In this document: positions 40,153-49,622 of the stretch, one piece after another
Numbering within the stretch: position 1 is the stretch's first letter
Layout: each line of letters begins with the position of its first letter
Source: Gammaproteobacteria bacterium
GTDB taxonomy: Bacteria; Pseudomonadota; Gammaproteobacteria; SZUA-140
DNA: 64,000 nt
NCBI GenBank assembly: GCA_016218365.1
Contig: JACREF010000008.1
Location: forward strand, 1 to 64,000
Reading direction: 5' to 3'
Notes under the pieces: generated by a model
The model's input: only the letters and a program-made list of their open reading frames with translations
Told to the model about the DNA's origin: nothing
Databases searched by the model: none
Translations under genes and position numbers: made by a program

Positions 40153-42042
40153 TCACACGTCAAGATAGGTATACCCGGCCAACCCGGCGGCGAGGATCGC
40201 GCTGTAACGTTCGCGCTGCGCCGCAGCGAGACCGCGCTGTTCCAGCTGCGCCACCAGCCGGGTATACAGCATGCCGGCATCAAAATCGACATGACGCAGC
40301 ACCTTGTCGACGGTGTCACCACGCTGCAGGCCGGCCAGCCGGTGGCCACCGTCGGCCGTCAGCTCGACATTGATCGCATGGGTATCGCCAAACAGGTTGT
40401 GCATGTCACCGAGGATCTCCTGATAGGCGCCGGTCAGGAAGATGCCGAGCAGATAACGCTGCCCCGGCGGCACCTCATGCAGCGGCAAGGTGCTCTCCAG
40501 CCCCTCATTATCGACATACAGATCGATGCGGCCATCGGAATCACAGGTGATGTCGGCCATCACCGCACGGCGCGTCGGCCGCTCATCAAGCCGGTGCAGC
40601 GGCATGATCGGAAACACCTGATCGATCGCCCAGACATCCGGGATCGACTGGAACACCGAGATGTTGCAGAAAAACTTGTCGGCCAGTTTCTCGTTCAGCT
40701 CATCGAGCACCTCGCGATGCATGCGGCTCGCCGCCTGCAACAAGGGCTGTACGCGGCGGCAGATGGCAAAATACAGCCGTTCGGCCTCGGCGCGCTGCTG
40801 CAGCGTCAACAGTCCATGGGTGTACAGCTCCTGCGCGGTCTGCAGGCCATGCACCGCATCGTGATAGATCTCCAGTGACGAACGGTCGCCGGGGCCGGCC
40901 AGTGTATCGCGCAGATCACTGATCACCGGCGCCGCGGCCGCCACTTCATCACACAGCGGCTGCTGATCATCGCTGATCCGTTCGCTGTCGATGACATTGG
41001 TGATCAGCACCGCATGGTGCGCGGTCATCGCCCGCCCCGATTCGGTGATGATATCGGGGTGCGGCAGCCCGTCAGACTGACACAACTCCCACAGCGTATG
41101 AACCACGTTCTTGGCGTATTCATTCAGTGAATAGTTCATCGAACACTCGCTGCGCGAACGCGTGCCTTCATAGTCGATGCCGAGCCCGCCACCGACATCG
41201 ACGCAACGGATCGCCGCGCCCAGACGGTGCAGTTCGGCGTAATACCGCACCACCTCGCGCATGCCGCGCTGGATGTCCTGGATATTGGCGATCTGCGAGC
41301 CGAGATGCACATGCAACAGCTGCAGGGTGGCGAGCCGGCCGGCCGCACGCAACCGGTCGATCATCGCCAGCAACTGCAAGGATGACAAGCCGAACTTGGC
41401 CTTTTCACCACCGGTGTTCTGCCATTTGCCCTTGCCGATCGACGCCAGCCGCACCCGCACCCCGAGCAAGGGCTCGACGCCGAGCGCGGCCGCCTCGGCC
41501 ATCACCAGCTCGAGCTCGCTGAGCTTTTCGATGACGATATAGATCTCGTGACCGAGCTGGCGGCCGATCAGCGCCAGCCGGATGTACTCACGGTCCTTGT
41601 AGCCATTGCAGATGATCCGGCTGCCGGGCGCCGACAGCGCCAGCACGATCATCAGCTCCGGTTTGCTGCCGGCCTCCAGACCGACCTGGCCATTGCCCTG
41701 TTGCAGGATCGCCTCGATGACACAGCGTTGCTGGTTGACCTTGATCGGATAGACGGCGGTGTAGCGCCCCTGGTAGTCATCGGCCTGCATCGCCAGCGCA
41801 AAGGCCTGTTGCAATGAGCGCACCCGGTCATGCAGGATGTCGGTGAAGCGCACCATCACCGGCACCTTCAGCCCGGCGTCCTGGATCTCGCGCACCAGCT
41901 GGAACAGGTCGATCTCGGGACCGCCGTCGCCGCGTCCGGGACGGGCGACGACATGGCCGGCGGCGTTAACATCGAAATAGCCGCTGCCCCAGTGGGCGAT
42001 GCTGTAGGTGTCGCGTGCGCGCTGTATCGTCCAGTCCGACAT
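40153..42042 (-). CDS. speA: Biosynthetic arginine decarboxylase SpeA
   Basis: This is a 629-aa PLP enzyme. The PLP lysine is in YPIKVNQQRCVIE; HVHLGSQIANIQDIQRG and CVDVGGGLGIDYEG are typical of the fold III family. It makes agmatine from arginine. The ATG at 42042 (MSDWTIQRARDTYSI) is chosen; the frame extends to 42168. It is divergent from speE, which makes spermidine, so polyamine genes are paired. Confidence 0.95.
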   Translation of the reverse strand: MSDWTIQRARDTYSIAHWGSGYFDVNAAGHVVARPGRGDGGPEIDLFQLVREIQDAGLKVPVMVRFTDILHDRVRSLQQAFALAMQADDYQGRYTAVYPIKVNQQRCVIEAILQQGNGQVGLEAGSKPELMIVLALSAPGSRIICNGYKDREYIRLALIGRQLGHEIYIVIEKLSELELVMAEAAALGVEPLLGVRVRLASIGKGKWQNTGGEKAKFGLSSLQLLAMIDRLRAAGRLATLQLLHVHLGSQIANIQDIQRGMREVVRYYAELHRLGAAIRCVDVGGGLGIDYEGTRSRSECSMNYSLNEYAKNVVHTLWELCQSDGLPHPDIITESGRAMTAHHAVLITNVIDSERISDDQQPLCDEVAAAAPVISDLRDTLAGPGDRSSLEIYHDAVHGLQTAQELYTHGLLTLQQRAEAERLYFAICRRVQPLLQAASRMHREVLDELNEKLADKFFCNISVFQSIPDVWAIDQVFPIMPLHRLDERPTRRAVMADITCDSDGRIDLYVDNEGLESTLPLHEVPPGQRYLLGIFLTGAYQEILGDMHNLFGDTHAINVELTADGGHRLAGLQRGDTVDKVLRHVDFDAGMLYTRLVAQLEQRGLAAAQRERYSAILAAGLAGYTYLDV

Positions 42043-42128
42043 GACGGCCCCCGGGTTGAAAGCCGCTATGATACACCGATTTGCCCCGGATCTTTCCAAT
42101 CCCTTTCCCAATCCGGCGCCGCTGCGCT

Positions 42129-42134
42129 TATAAT
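42129..42134 (+). promoter_or_regulatory. -10 box upstream of speE
   Basis: A perfect TATAAT lies 37 bp before the speE ATG; the -35 is poor. Confidence 0.5.
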
Positions 42135-42171
42135 CGTGACCCGTCCCGTTAGCGTAATCCCGGAGCATGCC

Positions 42172-43035
42172 ATGACACTCGACGACCGCTGGTTCACCGA
42201 ATCCTCAGAACAACTGGGGCTGGCCTTTTCGCTGAAACTCAAGGGTCGCAACAAGCTATTCGACGTGCAGTCACCGTTCCAGCGTGTCGAGGTCTACCAG
42301 ACCGAGGGCTTCGGCAACCTGATGGTCATCGACGGCTGCACGATGGTGTCGACCCGCGACAACTTCCTGTACCACGAGATGATGGCGCATCCGGCGCTGT
42401 TCACCCATCCCGACCCGAAGCGCGTGGTCATCATTGGCGGCGGTGACTGCGGCACGCTACGCGAGGTGTTGCGCCACGACAGCGTCGAACAGGCGTGGCA
42501 GATCGATATCGACGAGCAGGTGACCCGGGCGGCCGAGCAGTTCTTTCCCGAGTTGTGCGCCTCCAACCATGACCCGCGTGCCCGGCTGCTGTTTGCCGAC
42601 GGCATCCAGTGGATCGCCGACGCCGAGGCCAGCAGCATCGACCTCATCATCGTCGACAGCACCGACCCGGTCGGCCCGGCCGAAGGACTGTTCTCGGTGC
42701 CGTTCTACCGCAACTGTCACCGCATCCTGCGCCCGGGTGGCATCGTCATCCAGCAAAGCGAATCGCCGCTGGTGCATCTGCATCTGCTGCAGGACATCCA
42801 TCGCATCATGCGTGAGGCCGGTTTCGACAGCACGCAGACGCTGCTGTTCCCGCAGTGCATCTATCCCAGCGGCTGGTGGAGCGCAACCATGGCCGGCAAA
42901 CAGGCGACCCTGAACACATTCCGGGAACAGGATGCGCTGCACAAACGCTTTGACACTGAATACTACAACCGTGACATCCATCAGGCCGCGCTGGCCTATC
43001 CGGAGTTCCTGCGCCGGGCGCTGGCCGCCCGCTAA
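42172..43035 (+). CDS. speE: Spermidine synthase SpeE
   Basis: This is a 287-aa protein with the polyamine-synthase core: VVIIGGGDCGTLREVLRH, the catalytic region DLIIVDSTDPVGPAEGLF and YNRDIHQAAL at the C-terminus. It transfers aminopropyl from decarboxylated SAM to putrescine. The ATG at 42172 (MTLDDRWFTE) is chosen over the long frame from 41830, which runs inside speA. Confidence 0.94.
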   Translation: MTLDDRWFTESSEQLGLAFSLKLKGRNKLFDVQSPFQRVEVYQTEGFGNLMVIDGCTMVSTRDNFLYHEMMAHPALFTHPDPKRVVIIGGGDCGTLREVLRHDSVEQAWQIDIDEQVTRAAEQFFPELCASNHDPRARLLFADGIQWIADAEASSIDLIIVDSTDPVGPAEGLFSVPFYRNCHRILRPGGIVIQQSESPLVHLHLLQDIHRIMREAGFDSTQTLLFPQCIYPSGWWSATMAGKQATLNTFREQDALHKRFDTEYYNRDIHQAALAYPEFLRRALAAR

Positions 43036-43045
43036 TGGATGGTGA

Positions 43046-43501
43046 TTACTGCTTGCCGCACCAGTACTCGACGACCTGCTGCGACTGTTCGATGACCTGG
43101 GCGCGCTCTTCCTCGCTCAGGTAACTGCGTTCGCCGTTGGCATCTTCACGATACATGCGGCCCATGCTCAGATAGCCCTCATGCTGCTCGCGGGCCTGTT
43201 GGCACTTCTGGGTCCGCTGTTCGGCATCGGCCTTGGCATCCTGTGGCTTCTTGTCAGCAGCAGACGGGTTGGCAGACCTTGCTTTACCGCGGCTGTCAGG
43301 CTTGGCCGTCTGCTCGCCAGCGGGCTGCTCCGGATCCTCCGACGGCACCCGCAACACCTCGGCGCGCGGTGAATCGATCCGGTCGCTGTAATGGACGATA
43401 CCCTTGGCATCGACCCATTTATAGGCGCCACGCGCCGACACCGTGGCCGTCACGGCCAGCAGACCGGCGATCACTATAGTTTTGAGCAGCAACAGCTTCA
43501 T
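43046..43501 (-). CDS. DUF4124 domain-containing secreted protein
   Basis: This is a 151-aa protein with a signal peptide (MKLLLLKTIVIAGLLAVTA, ending near SARG). The DUF4124 motif follows: AYKWVDAKGIVHYSDRI. The rest is charged and ends in YWCGKQ. DUF4124 proteins are periplasmic or outer-membrane-associated; function unknown. GGGAG lies 8 bp before the ATG at 43501. The gene converges with speE, 10 bp away. Confidence 0.85.
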   Translation of the reverse strand: MKLLLLKTIVIAGLLAVTATVSARGAYKWVDAKGIVHYSDRIDSPRAEVLRVPSEDPEQPAGEQTAKPDSRGKARSANPSAADKKPQDAKADAEQRTQKCQQAREQHEGYLSMGRMYREDANGERSYLSEEERAQVIEQSQQVVEYWCGKQ

Positions 43502-43687
43502 GGATTTGGACTCCCTGATCCATGTTTTCGGCCGCAACCATCCGTTCTTCAGCTCTGGCCATCAGCTGGTCAAAACATAAGCGCTCGCGGCCATCACGCC
43601 ACCGCGCACCGCAACCGGCGCCCCCTGATCATCATCAGAATCTGATAGTTGACGGCCTCCAGCCTCATCACGCGGCAAGCATCAGGG

Positions 43688-43716
43688 TTGGCCATCATAC
43701 CGTCTTCCGGTAAACT
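43688..43716 (+). promoter_or_regulatory. Sigma-70 promoter of the CDGSH gene
   Basis: TTGGCC, 17 bp, TAAACT, with the start ATG 38 bp further on. Confidence 0.5.
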
Positions 43717-43754
43717 GGCCACATCATTCACCCCGCCCCGCCCAAGGATGCACC

Positions 43755-43994
43755 ATGACCGAGCCCGTCATCGCACAAAAGTCACCCTGCGTCATGGGCA
43801 TTGCCCCCGGCACCTACTACTGGTGTGCCTGCGGCCGCTCGAAAAAGCAGCCATTCTGCGATGGCTCGCACAGCGGCACTGAATTCACGCCGCTGGAGGT
43901 CAAGATCGAACAGGGCACCGTCGCCGCCTTCTGCGCCTGCAAGCACACCTCGACCCCGCCCTACTGCGACGGCACCCACAGCCATTTAAAATAA
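43755..43994 (+). CDS. CDGSH iron-sulfur domain protein
   Basis: This is a 79-aa protein with two CDGSH-type zinc-finger/2Fe-2S motifs: CACGRSKKQPFCDGSH and CACKHTSTPPYCDGTH. Each should bind a 2Fe-2S cluster through three Cys and one His. It is a monocistronic, convergent neighbour of the K+ channel gene. Confidence 0.92.
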   Translation: MTEPVIAQKSPCVMGIAPGTYYWCACGRSKKQPFCDGSHSGTEFTPLEVKIEQGTVAAFCACKHTSTPPYCDGTHSHLK

Positions 43995-44010
43995 ATAAAC
44001 CGGCCAGTCG

Positions 44011-44853
44011 TCACGATCCGCTGTCGTCGCCATGACGGTGCGTCTTGTGCGATTGCTGGCGCAGGCCATCGAGCTCATTGCGGTGCAGACGCAGATCATC
44101 ACGCAGTTGCGCCACCTCCTCGCGCAAGGCCTTCATGTCGTGATGCATCGCGCGGCGCAAGGCCTTTTCATCCTCGCCGATAAACAACGCCGCGACACTG
44201 GCGGTGACGATCGAGAACATCGCAAACCCCATCATCACCATCACTGCGGCAAACAGCCGCGACGCCGCCGTGGTCGGCACCAGGTCGCCGTAACCGACGG
44301 TGGCGCCGGTGGCAAAGGCCAGCCACACCCCGTCGGCATAGCTGTGCACCGTCGGCTCCAGCCAGTAGAAACCGGCACCGGCCAGCGCCAGCGACGCGAA
44401 CGACAATATCAGCACATACGGTAGGCCGCTGGGCAGAAACAGATTGCGCAAGGAACCCAGCGTCCGCATCAGCAGCAAGCCGATCAGCACCACCCGCAGC
44501 AGCCGGGCCAGCGGCACCAGCTCTTCAGAAAGGCCGAACAGATTGGATACCGCCGCCACGACGATCAGCACACTGAGCCAGTTGCGCGCCAGGTAACGCA
44601 AACGCAGTGAACTGACATGCAACATCCACAGCAATTCGCCGCCAAACACCGCGAAGATGCCCAGGTCGATGACCCAGCCGATGTCGTGCAGCAGCGGATC
44701 GGTCGAGATATCGACCAGATAGAAGGTCGGCAGCGCCAGCAACGCCGCAACCACCATCACCCAGTGCAGCCGGTGCTGCCACTGATGGGCGCGCGCGTTG
44801 TCGCGCGGCGACACACCGCCGACGCCGAGCCAGTGTTTGATGTCGAAGACCAT
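44011..44853 (-). CDS. Voltage-gated-type potassium channel protein
   Basis: This is a 280-aa protein with about six membrane segments and the pore loop LAFATGATVGYGDLVPTT, a canonical K+ selectivity filter. The C-terminal ~55 residues form a coiled coil (MKALREEVAQLRDDLRLHRN). It is a cytoplasmic-membrane ion channel of the KvAP/Kch type. Confidence 0.93.
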   Translation of the reverse strand: MVFDIKHWLGVGGVSPRDNARAHQWQHRLHWVMVVAALLALPTFYLVDISTDPLLHDIGWVIDLGIFAVFGGELLWMLHVSSLRLRYLARNWLSVLIVVAAVSNLFGLSEELVPLARLLRVVLIGLLLMRTLGSLRNLFLPSGLPYVLILSFASLALAGAGFYWLEPTVHSYADGVWLAFATGATVGYGDLVPTTAASRLFAAVMVMMGFAMFSIVTASVAALFIGEDEKALRRAMHHDMKALREEVAQLRDDLRLHRNELDGLRQQSHKTHRHGDDSGS

Positions 44854-45262
44854 TGGCTATGGCACTCCTGTCCGGGGATCACCTTATATATATCGGACAG
44901 CATATCATGCGCTGCAGCCCGATCCGCAGCGCAGAAAACGGGCCCACATTATCTCCCTCTCCCACTTGTGGGAGAGGGCCGGGGAGAGGGAAATAGGCAC
45001 GGCAACACCCGGCCGACATCCCGACCTTATCCAGCAGCATGTTGCGGTGTACACCCAGCCGAAACGGCCGGGCTAATCCTGGGAAACATTACGAACTTTC
45101 ATCCAGAGGCATTTACGCACTAAAATGAAAATCCAGGTATAAAAGTGGCTAACGCAATGAAAAAAGGCTCTTACATAATTCTGGCTTGACTGCCATATGT
45201 CTATAGGTGACATATGATAGCATATGAATCTGTTTTCTAAATCTAGCTTGGCATCATAGGCA
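44854..45262 (+). promoter_or_regulatory. Intergenic region with REP hairpin and candidate operator
   Basis: No gene is visible. CCCTCTCCCAC-TT-GTGGGAGAGGG (44955–44978) is a perfect 11-bp hairpin. Further right is TTGACT (45186–45191) followed by the inverted repeat CATATGTC-N7-GACATATG (45194–45216) and a third CATATG at 45221. The latter looks like an operator over a promoter for the unknown gene at 45263. Confidence 0.55.
44955..44978. repeat. REP element (CCCTCTCCCAC hairpin)
   Basis: A perfect inverted repeat with a TT loop, followed by CCGGGGAGAGGG. The same family occurs inside recQ at 47241–47263 in the other orientation. Confidence 0.8.
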
Positions 45263-46171
45263 ATGGCACTATCTCCCGAAGAATTCGTAAAGCGGCTTGA
45301 CGCCATTTCAGAATGTGATGGCGTCCCCTATGGTCGTGTGCACCTCCTTTTCAATGAGGAGCAGAAACATCAGCAAGCAATCCTTCAATACAAGGGCTAC
45401 CTCGCGTTGTCCGATGCTTTCAAATGCTTCTTCCTCGAAACGGTTGAGCTAATCAACACGGTTTATCGCCCGAAAGTAACGACGCCTCTTTCCGAGTTCT
45501 ACGCAATATTCGTCCCGCGTCTTGCCCATAGTTTCCAGTCGTTATGCGGTGCGGAACGGGTCGCAATCTGTGGCTACCCCTATCACGCCTATACATTACT
45601 TCGGAATACATTTGACAACCTTGTCTTGACTTCATCTGCTCTCCAAAATGTAACAGACTTCTACAGCATCGAAGGTGTAACTCCCAACAAACCCCTTGAT
45701 ATCTCTGCCGTGAAAAAGCTGCGCAAGTACACCGAGTTTGAAGTCCGCCGAAAAATGACCGGGAGCGATAGTGGCCTCACACAAGAGACCCGTGACGAAC
45801 TTACAAAGTGGGATGCCCTTTTCGACTTTGAGGTTCACGGCGCGCGCCTGTCGCTCGCTGGTGCACAGGGATGGATGAAGGGGCAAGAACCACTCCCGGT
45901 TTTGCCCCGGTTCGAGGAAATGCAGTTCGCAATGTTTCTTAATCGTTATTGCGAAGTGGGCTGGATGGTGCATAGGCTGACGCCTGCCATTCAACCGCCA
46001 GGCGCGCCACTCCCAGCGTCTTGGATGGAGAAGTGGCGCGTACTTGATGACTCCTTTGAAATTACTGTTCACTCTCTCACGCAGCAGCTAGGGAAAAATA
46101 TTGGCGCTGCGATCGTGGAGTTGGTAAAGACAAAGTTCCCGTTCAATGAACAGTCTGCCTTTCCGCTCTGA
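45263..46171 (+). CDS. Unknown protein of an accessory insert
   Basis: This is a 302-aa protein with no family that I recognise. It is soluble, with no signal peptide or membrane helix (starts MALSPEEFVKRLDAISEC). Base composition is less GC-rich than flanking genes. It is preceded by a palindromic operator-like site and followed 77 bp later by an HNH endonuclease gene, so the pair may be a small mobile or defence-related cassette. Function is unknown. Confidence 0.7.
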   Translation: MALSPEEFVKRLDAISECDGVPYGRVHLLFNEEQKHQQAILQYKGYLALSDAFKCFFLETVELINTVYRPKVTTPLSEFYAIFVPRLAHSFQSLCGAERVAICGYPYHAYTLLRNTFDNLVLTSSALQNVTDFYSIEGVTPNKPLDISAVKKLRKYTEFEVRRKMTGSDSGLTQETRDELTKWDALFDFEVHGARLSLAGAQGWMKGQEPLPVLPRFEEMQFAMFLNRYCEVGWMVHRLTPAIQPPGAPLPASWMEKWRVLDDSFEITVHSLTQQLGKNIGAAIVELVKTKFPFNEQSAFPL

Positions 46172-46248
46172 GCGCCCAACCCATCAACCCACCGGACGCC
46201 AGCCCTCAAAATAAACATATTTGATTTCTTCCTGGAAAAACTCGACAA

Positions 46249-46740
46249 ATGATTACTTTGAAAGAATTAATGGATTTGTTGGATGTCAATGAGACTGATG
46301 CAATTAGAGCTATTTTGAATCTTGTGTCACCTCCTCCACCACCAGCTACAAGGCAAAATTGGACGAGGTTGTCAACGTTTGGACATAGCGCACCGACGAC
46401 TCAAGATCTGTGGCAGAAACTTGAAGATGCAAATTTCCGTTGCGATCACTGTAGAAGCCAAATGAGACTATCCTTTAATCATATAAATGGAAATGCAAAA
46501 GACCATCGACTGAATAACTTAGAAGTAATATGTTTCTCTTGCAACAGAGCTATATCAAAGAAGGGAACTCGTGATAGTAATCAGCATTTCAAAATTGCGG
46601 TTACAGCGATTGAGATGTGGAAGGAAAGAAAAATATTTCCCACATTTGAAGATATCAGAAAAAGGGCAGGAGTAGAACAAATTGGAGGAGCAACATATCT
46701 TCTTAAGTATATACAAAGACGATTAAATGAAAAAAGCTAG
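46249..46740 (+). CDS. HNH endonuclease
   Basis: This is a 163-aa protein with a central HNH/zinc fold: [18 protein letters not shown], then [18 protein letters not shown]. The C-terminus ([19 protein letters not shown]) looks like a small DNA-binding helix bundle. The N-terminal ~70 residues include a PPPPPA run. The gene is strikingly AT-rich for this window, a sign of recent transfer. It could be a homing or defence nuclease. Confidence 0.8.
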   Translation: MITLKELMDLLDVNETDAIRAILNLVSPPPPPATRQNWTRLSTFGHSAPTTQDLWQKLEDANFRCDHCRSQMRLSFNHINGNAKDHRLNNLEVICFSCNRAISKKGTRDSNQHFKIAVTAIEMWKERKIFPTFEDIRKRAGVEQIGGATYLLKYIQRRLNEKS

Positions 46741-46826
46741 CATGGCGCTCCACCGGACACCGGGAAACTGCGCCCGGCGCCTGCGGTGAAAACGGGACAC
46801 CCATTAGACGCGGCCACCTTCTAGAC

Positions 46827-48704
46827 ATGACACTCTCCCCACAGCAAATCCTCCGTGATGTTTTCGGTTATCCGGCCTTTCGCGGCGAGCAGCAGGCTGT
46901 TGTAGAACACATTGCGGCGGGTGGCGATGCGCTGGTGCTGATGCCGACCGGTGGCGGCAAATCGCTGTGCTACCAGATCCCGGCGCTGCTGCGCCCGGGG
47001 GTCGGCATCGTGGTGTCACCACTGATCGCGCTGATGCAGGACCAGGTGGATGCATTGTGCCAGCTCGGGGTGCGTGCCGCCTTTCTCAATTCCAGCATCT
47101 CTGCCGCAGCGGCGCATGCGGTGCAGCAGCAACTGCTGCGCGGTGAACTCGACCTGCTCTATGTCGCGCCGGAGCGTTTGCTGATGCCGGGTTTTTTGGC
47201 GTTGCTCGATCAATTGCATGCCAACACCCCCGCTCCCCAACCCTCTCCCAGTATGGGAGAGGGGGCACACCCCGGTATCGCGCTGTTTGCCATCGACGAG
47301 GCGCATTGCGTCTCGCAATGGGGTCATGACTTCCGCCCCGAATACCGCGCGCTGACAGTATTGCACCAGCGCTTCCCCGCCGTGCCACGCATCGCGCTCA
47401 CCGCGACCGCGGATGCCCCGACCCGCGGCGAGATCGTCGAACGGCTGGCGCTGCAGCAGGCGCGCCAGTTCGTCTCCAGCTTCGACCGTGCCAACATCCG
47501 CTACCGCGTCACGCAGAAAAACAATGCGCGCCGGCAATTGCAGGAATTTCTGGAAAGCGAACACCGCAACGATGCCGGCATCGTCTATTGCCTGTCGCGC
47601 AAAAAGGTCGAAGAAACCGCCGCCTGGTTACAGCAGCGCGGCTGGGATGCCCTGCCCTATCACGCCGGACTGGATGCCGCGACGCGCAGCAACAATCAAC
47701 GCCGCTTCCTGCGCGAAGAGGGCGTGGTGATGGTGGCGACCGTCGCGTTCGGCATGGGCATCGACAAACCCAACGTGCGCTTCGTTGCGCACCTCGACCT
47801 GCCGAAAAGCATGGAGGGCTATTATCAGGAAACCGGACGCGCCGGTCGCGACGGCCTGCCCGCCAACGCCTGGCTGGCCTACGGTCTGGGCGATGTAGTG
47901 GCGATGCGCCAGCTGCTTGATACCGGCGACGCTCCCGAAGAACGCAAACGCCTGGAAAAGCGCAAACTCGATGCGCTGCTCGGCTATTGCGAATCCACCG
48001 CCTGTCGCCATCAAACCATCCTGCGCTATTTCGGCGAGGACCACCCCGGCGGGTGCGGCGCCTGTGACAACTGTCTGGAGCCGGTAAACAACTGGGATGC
48101 AACAGAGGCGGCGCAAATGGCGCTGTCGTGCGTCTATCGCACCGGACAACGCTTCGGCACCGGTCACCTGATCGACATCCTGCTGGGCAAGACCACGGCG
48201 AGGATCGGGCAATTCAATCATCAACGACTCTCCACCTTCGGCATCGGCAAGGAGCTGAGCGCCGCGCAATGGAGCAGCGTCTATCGCCAGCTGGTGGCGA
48301 GCGGCCTGCTGGAAGCAGACATCGAGGCCTATGGCGGACTCAAGCTCACCGCCGCTGCGCGTCCGATACTGCGCGGCGAACAATCGGTATGGCTGCGCCG
48401 CGATGCCGATCCGGTCAAACGCAAGGCCGATCGCGCTGAGCGTACCGCCAAGGCACGCGAACCTGTTGCCGCTGCGCATGACGATCCGCTGTGGCTGGCC
48501 CTGAAGGCCAGACGCATGGAGCTCGCCCGCGAACAGGGCGTGCCGCCCTACGTCATCTTCCACGACAGCACGCTACTGGGCATCCTCAAGCAGCGCCCGG
48601 CCACGCTGGATGAACTGGCACAGCTCAGCGGTGTCGGTCAGGCCAAGCTGGTGCGTTATGGTGAGGCATTTTTGCAAGTAGTACGGGATGCGGCACCCGG
48701 TTAG
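46827..48704 (+). CDS. recQ: ATP-dependent DNA helicase RecQ
   Basis: This is a 625-aa protein with Walker [18 protein letters not shown] box [20 protein letters not shown], motif [12 protein letters not shown], the RQC zinc cysteines (CRHQ, CGACDNC) and a C-terminal HRDC domain. It works in recombination and repair. Residues about 133–150 ([18 protein letters not shown]) are a translated REP element absent from normal RecQ; the frame is kept. Confidence 0.94.
   Translation: MTLSPQQILRDVFGYPAFRGEQQAVVEHIAAGGDALVLMPTGGGKSLCYQIPALLRPGVGIVVSPLIALMQDQVDALCQLGVRAAFLNSSISAAAAHAVQQQLLRGELDLLYVAPERLLMPGFLALLDQLHANTPAPQPSPSMGEGAHPGIALFAIDEAHCVSQWGHDFRPEYRALTVLHQRFPAVPRIALTATADAPTRGEIVERLALQQARQFVSSFDRANIRYRVTQKNNARRQLQEFLESEHRNDAGIVYCLSRKKVEETAAWLQQRGWDALPYHAGLDAATRSNNQRRFLREEGVVMVATVAFGMGIDKPNVRFVAHLDLPKSMEGYYQETGRAGRDGLPANAWLAYGLGDVVAMRQLLDTGDAPEERKRLEKRKLDALLGYCESTACRHQTILRYFGEDHPGGCGACDNCLEPVNNWDATEAAQMALSCVYRTGQRFGTGHLIDILLGKTTARIGQFNHQRLSTFGIGKELSAAQWSSVYRQLVASGLLEADIEAYGGLKLTAAARPILRGEQSVWLRRDADPVKRKADRAERTAKAREPVAAAHDDPLWLALKARRMELAREQGVPPYVIFHDSTLLGILKQRPATLDELAQLSGVGQAKLVRYGEAFLQVVRDAAPG
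47226..47271. repeat. REP element translated in frame inside recQ
   Basis: CCCTCTCCCA-GTA-TGGGAGAGGG forms the hairpin. With flanking bases it encodes about 17 extra residues just before the DEAH box. Confidence 0.8.
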
Positions 48705-48848
48705 CTGCACCAGGCAGCCCGGTTCACCACCTTGATGTATCGCCGCACTTCAGATGCAGTTTTTTTGCCGGACTGAGCCCTGCATCGATTATCAACCCGT
48801 TCAAGCAGGCGCCTTCCTGAGCTGACCTCTTTTAGTTCTGCGGACACG

Positions 48849-48864
48849 ACAATGTAAACATTGT
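48849..48864. promoter_or_regulatory. Palindrome, candidate activator-binding site
   Basis: ACAATGT-AA-ACATTGT, followed at once by another ACAATGT half-site (48867–48873). It lies about 92 bp upstream of the sigma-54 -24 box, the usual place for an enhancer-binding protein. Confidence 0.55.
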
Positions 48865-48955
48865 TCACAATGTCATGCTGCTCTGCGTCCGGAAATTTTA
48901 TCTGCGCTGATAACTTTTCACAGATGAAACATCCAGTTGAGTGCAGTTATACAAC

Positions 48956-48971
48956 TTGGCACGGCGATTGC
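48956..48971 (+). promoter_or_regulatory. Sigma-54 promoter of the DUF2892 gene
   Basis: TTGGCACGGCGATTGC matches the consensus YTGGCACGRNNNTTGC in all fixed positions; GG and GC are 10 bp apart. Start expected near 48983, 33 bp before the ATG. Confidence 0.85.
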
Positions 48972-49015
48972 GATATGACAGTCATCATAGTCACCAACCA
49001 AGAGGAGTTTCGACC

Positions 49016-49252
49016 ATGACCAACAACCTGTCTGCCTTCGATCAAACCGTTCGCCTGATCAGCGGCGCCGTCATCATCGGTGCAGTACTGGCCCAGCCGC
49101 AGCTGCCGGCATGGCTTGCACTGCTGGCCACCTATCCGGTATTCACCGCTCTGATCAACTGGGACCCGTTCTACGCCCTGATCAAGGCGCTGAAGGGCGA
49201 CTTCGATGACACGACCATGCTGCCAAACGGCGCCAGCAAGGCGTCCGTCTAA
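49016..49252 (+). CDS. DUF2892 (YgaP-like) small membrane protein
   Basis: This is a 78-aa protein with two membrane helices (LISGAVIIGAVLAQPQLPAW, LALLATYPVFTALINWDPFY), typical of DUF2892. In E. coli the domain is fused to rhodanese in YgaP; alone it has no known activity. AGAGGAG precedes the ATG at 49016. It is driven by a sigma-54 promoter and followed by a terminator, with an enhancer-binding activator gene just beyond. Confidence 0.88.
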   Translation: MTNNLSAFDQTVRLISGAVIIGAVLAQPQLPAWLALLATYPVFTALINWDPFYALIKALKGDFDDTTMLPNGASKASV

Positions 49253-49267
49253 ATCCTCCCCCCTCGG

Positions 49268-49302
49268 CGTGGGGATGTCATACGCATCCTCACGTCCTTT
49301 TT
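49268..49302 (+). terminator. Rho-independent terminator of the DUF2892 gene
   Basis: CGTGGGGATG pairs with CATCCTCACG (one G–T), loop of seven, then CCTTTTT. Confidence 0.75.
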
Positions 49303-49622
49303 AAGCCTGCATTAAGTAAACCACCCACTCCGGGCACAGCATGCCGCACCAAGATGATACCAGTCGGGATCAACTGCGGCCGAACACGGGCATTGCCGGC
49401 CTCTGCCCGCTGGCAGATAATTATCCAGCACCACCAATGGAACGTCAGATGGCAGTCTGCCGTTACAGCAATGCAACCCATGCTGACCCCGCAGCGTCTG
49501 ACAGCGTACAACCGGCCCTTGATTTCTCAGACAATGACGCAATATTGATCCATGGATTCCATTCATCATTCAGTCATGAACATATGTTCTGATTGTCGCG
49601 GCCACCCAACTCAGGTAATTGA
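49303..49622. other. Gene-poor stretch before the activator gene
   Basis: This 320 bp holds ORFs of about 60–85 codons in several frames, none with recognisable features or ribosome sites. No promoter could be picked with confidence. Confidence 0.5.

Larger units (their letters stand above)
48705..49015 (+). promoter_or_regulatory. Regulatory region of the DUF2892 gene
   Basis: There is no gene in these 311 bp. They hold a 16-bp palindrome and a sigma-54 promoter, listed separately. No clear terminator for recQ was found. Confidence 0.7.

Noticed and set aside
49341-49592. 83-aa ORF before the sigma-54 activator gene
   Set aside because: No family features, no ribosome site and competing ORFs in other frames.
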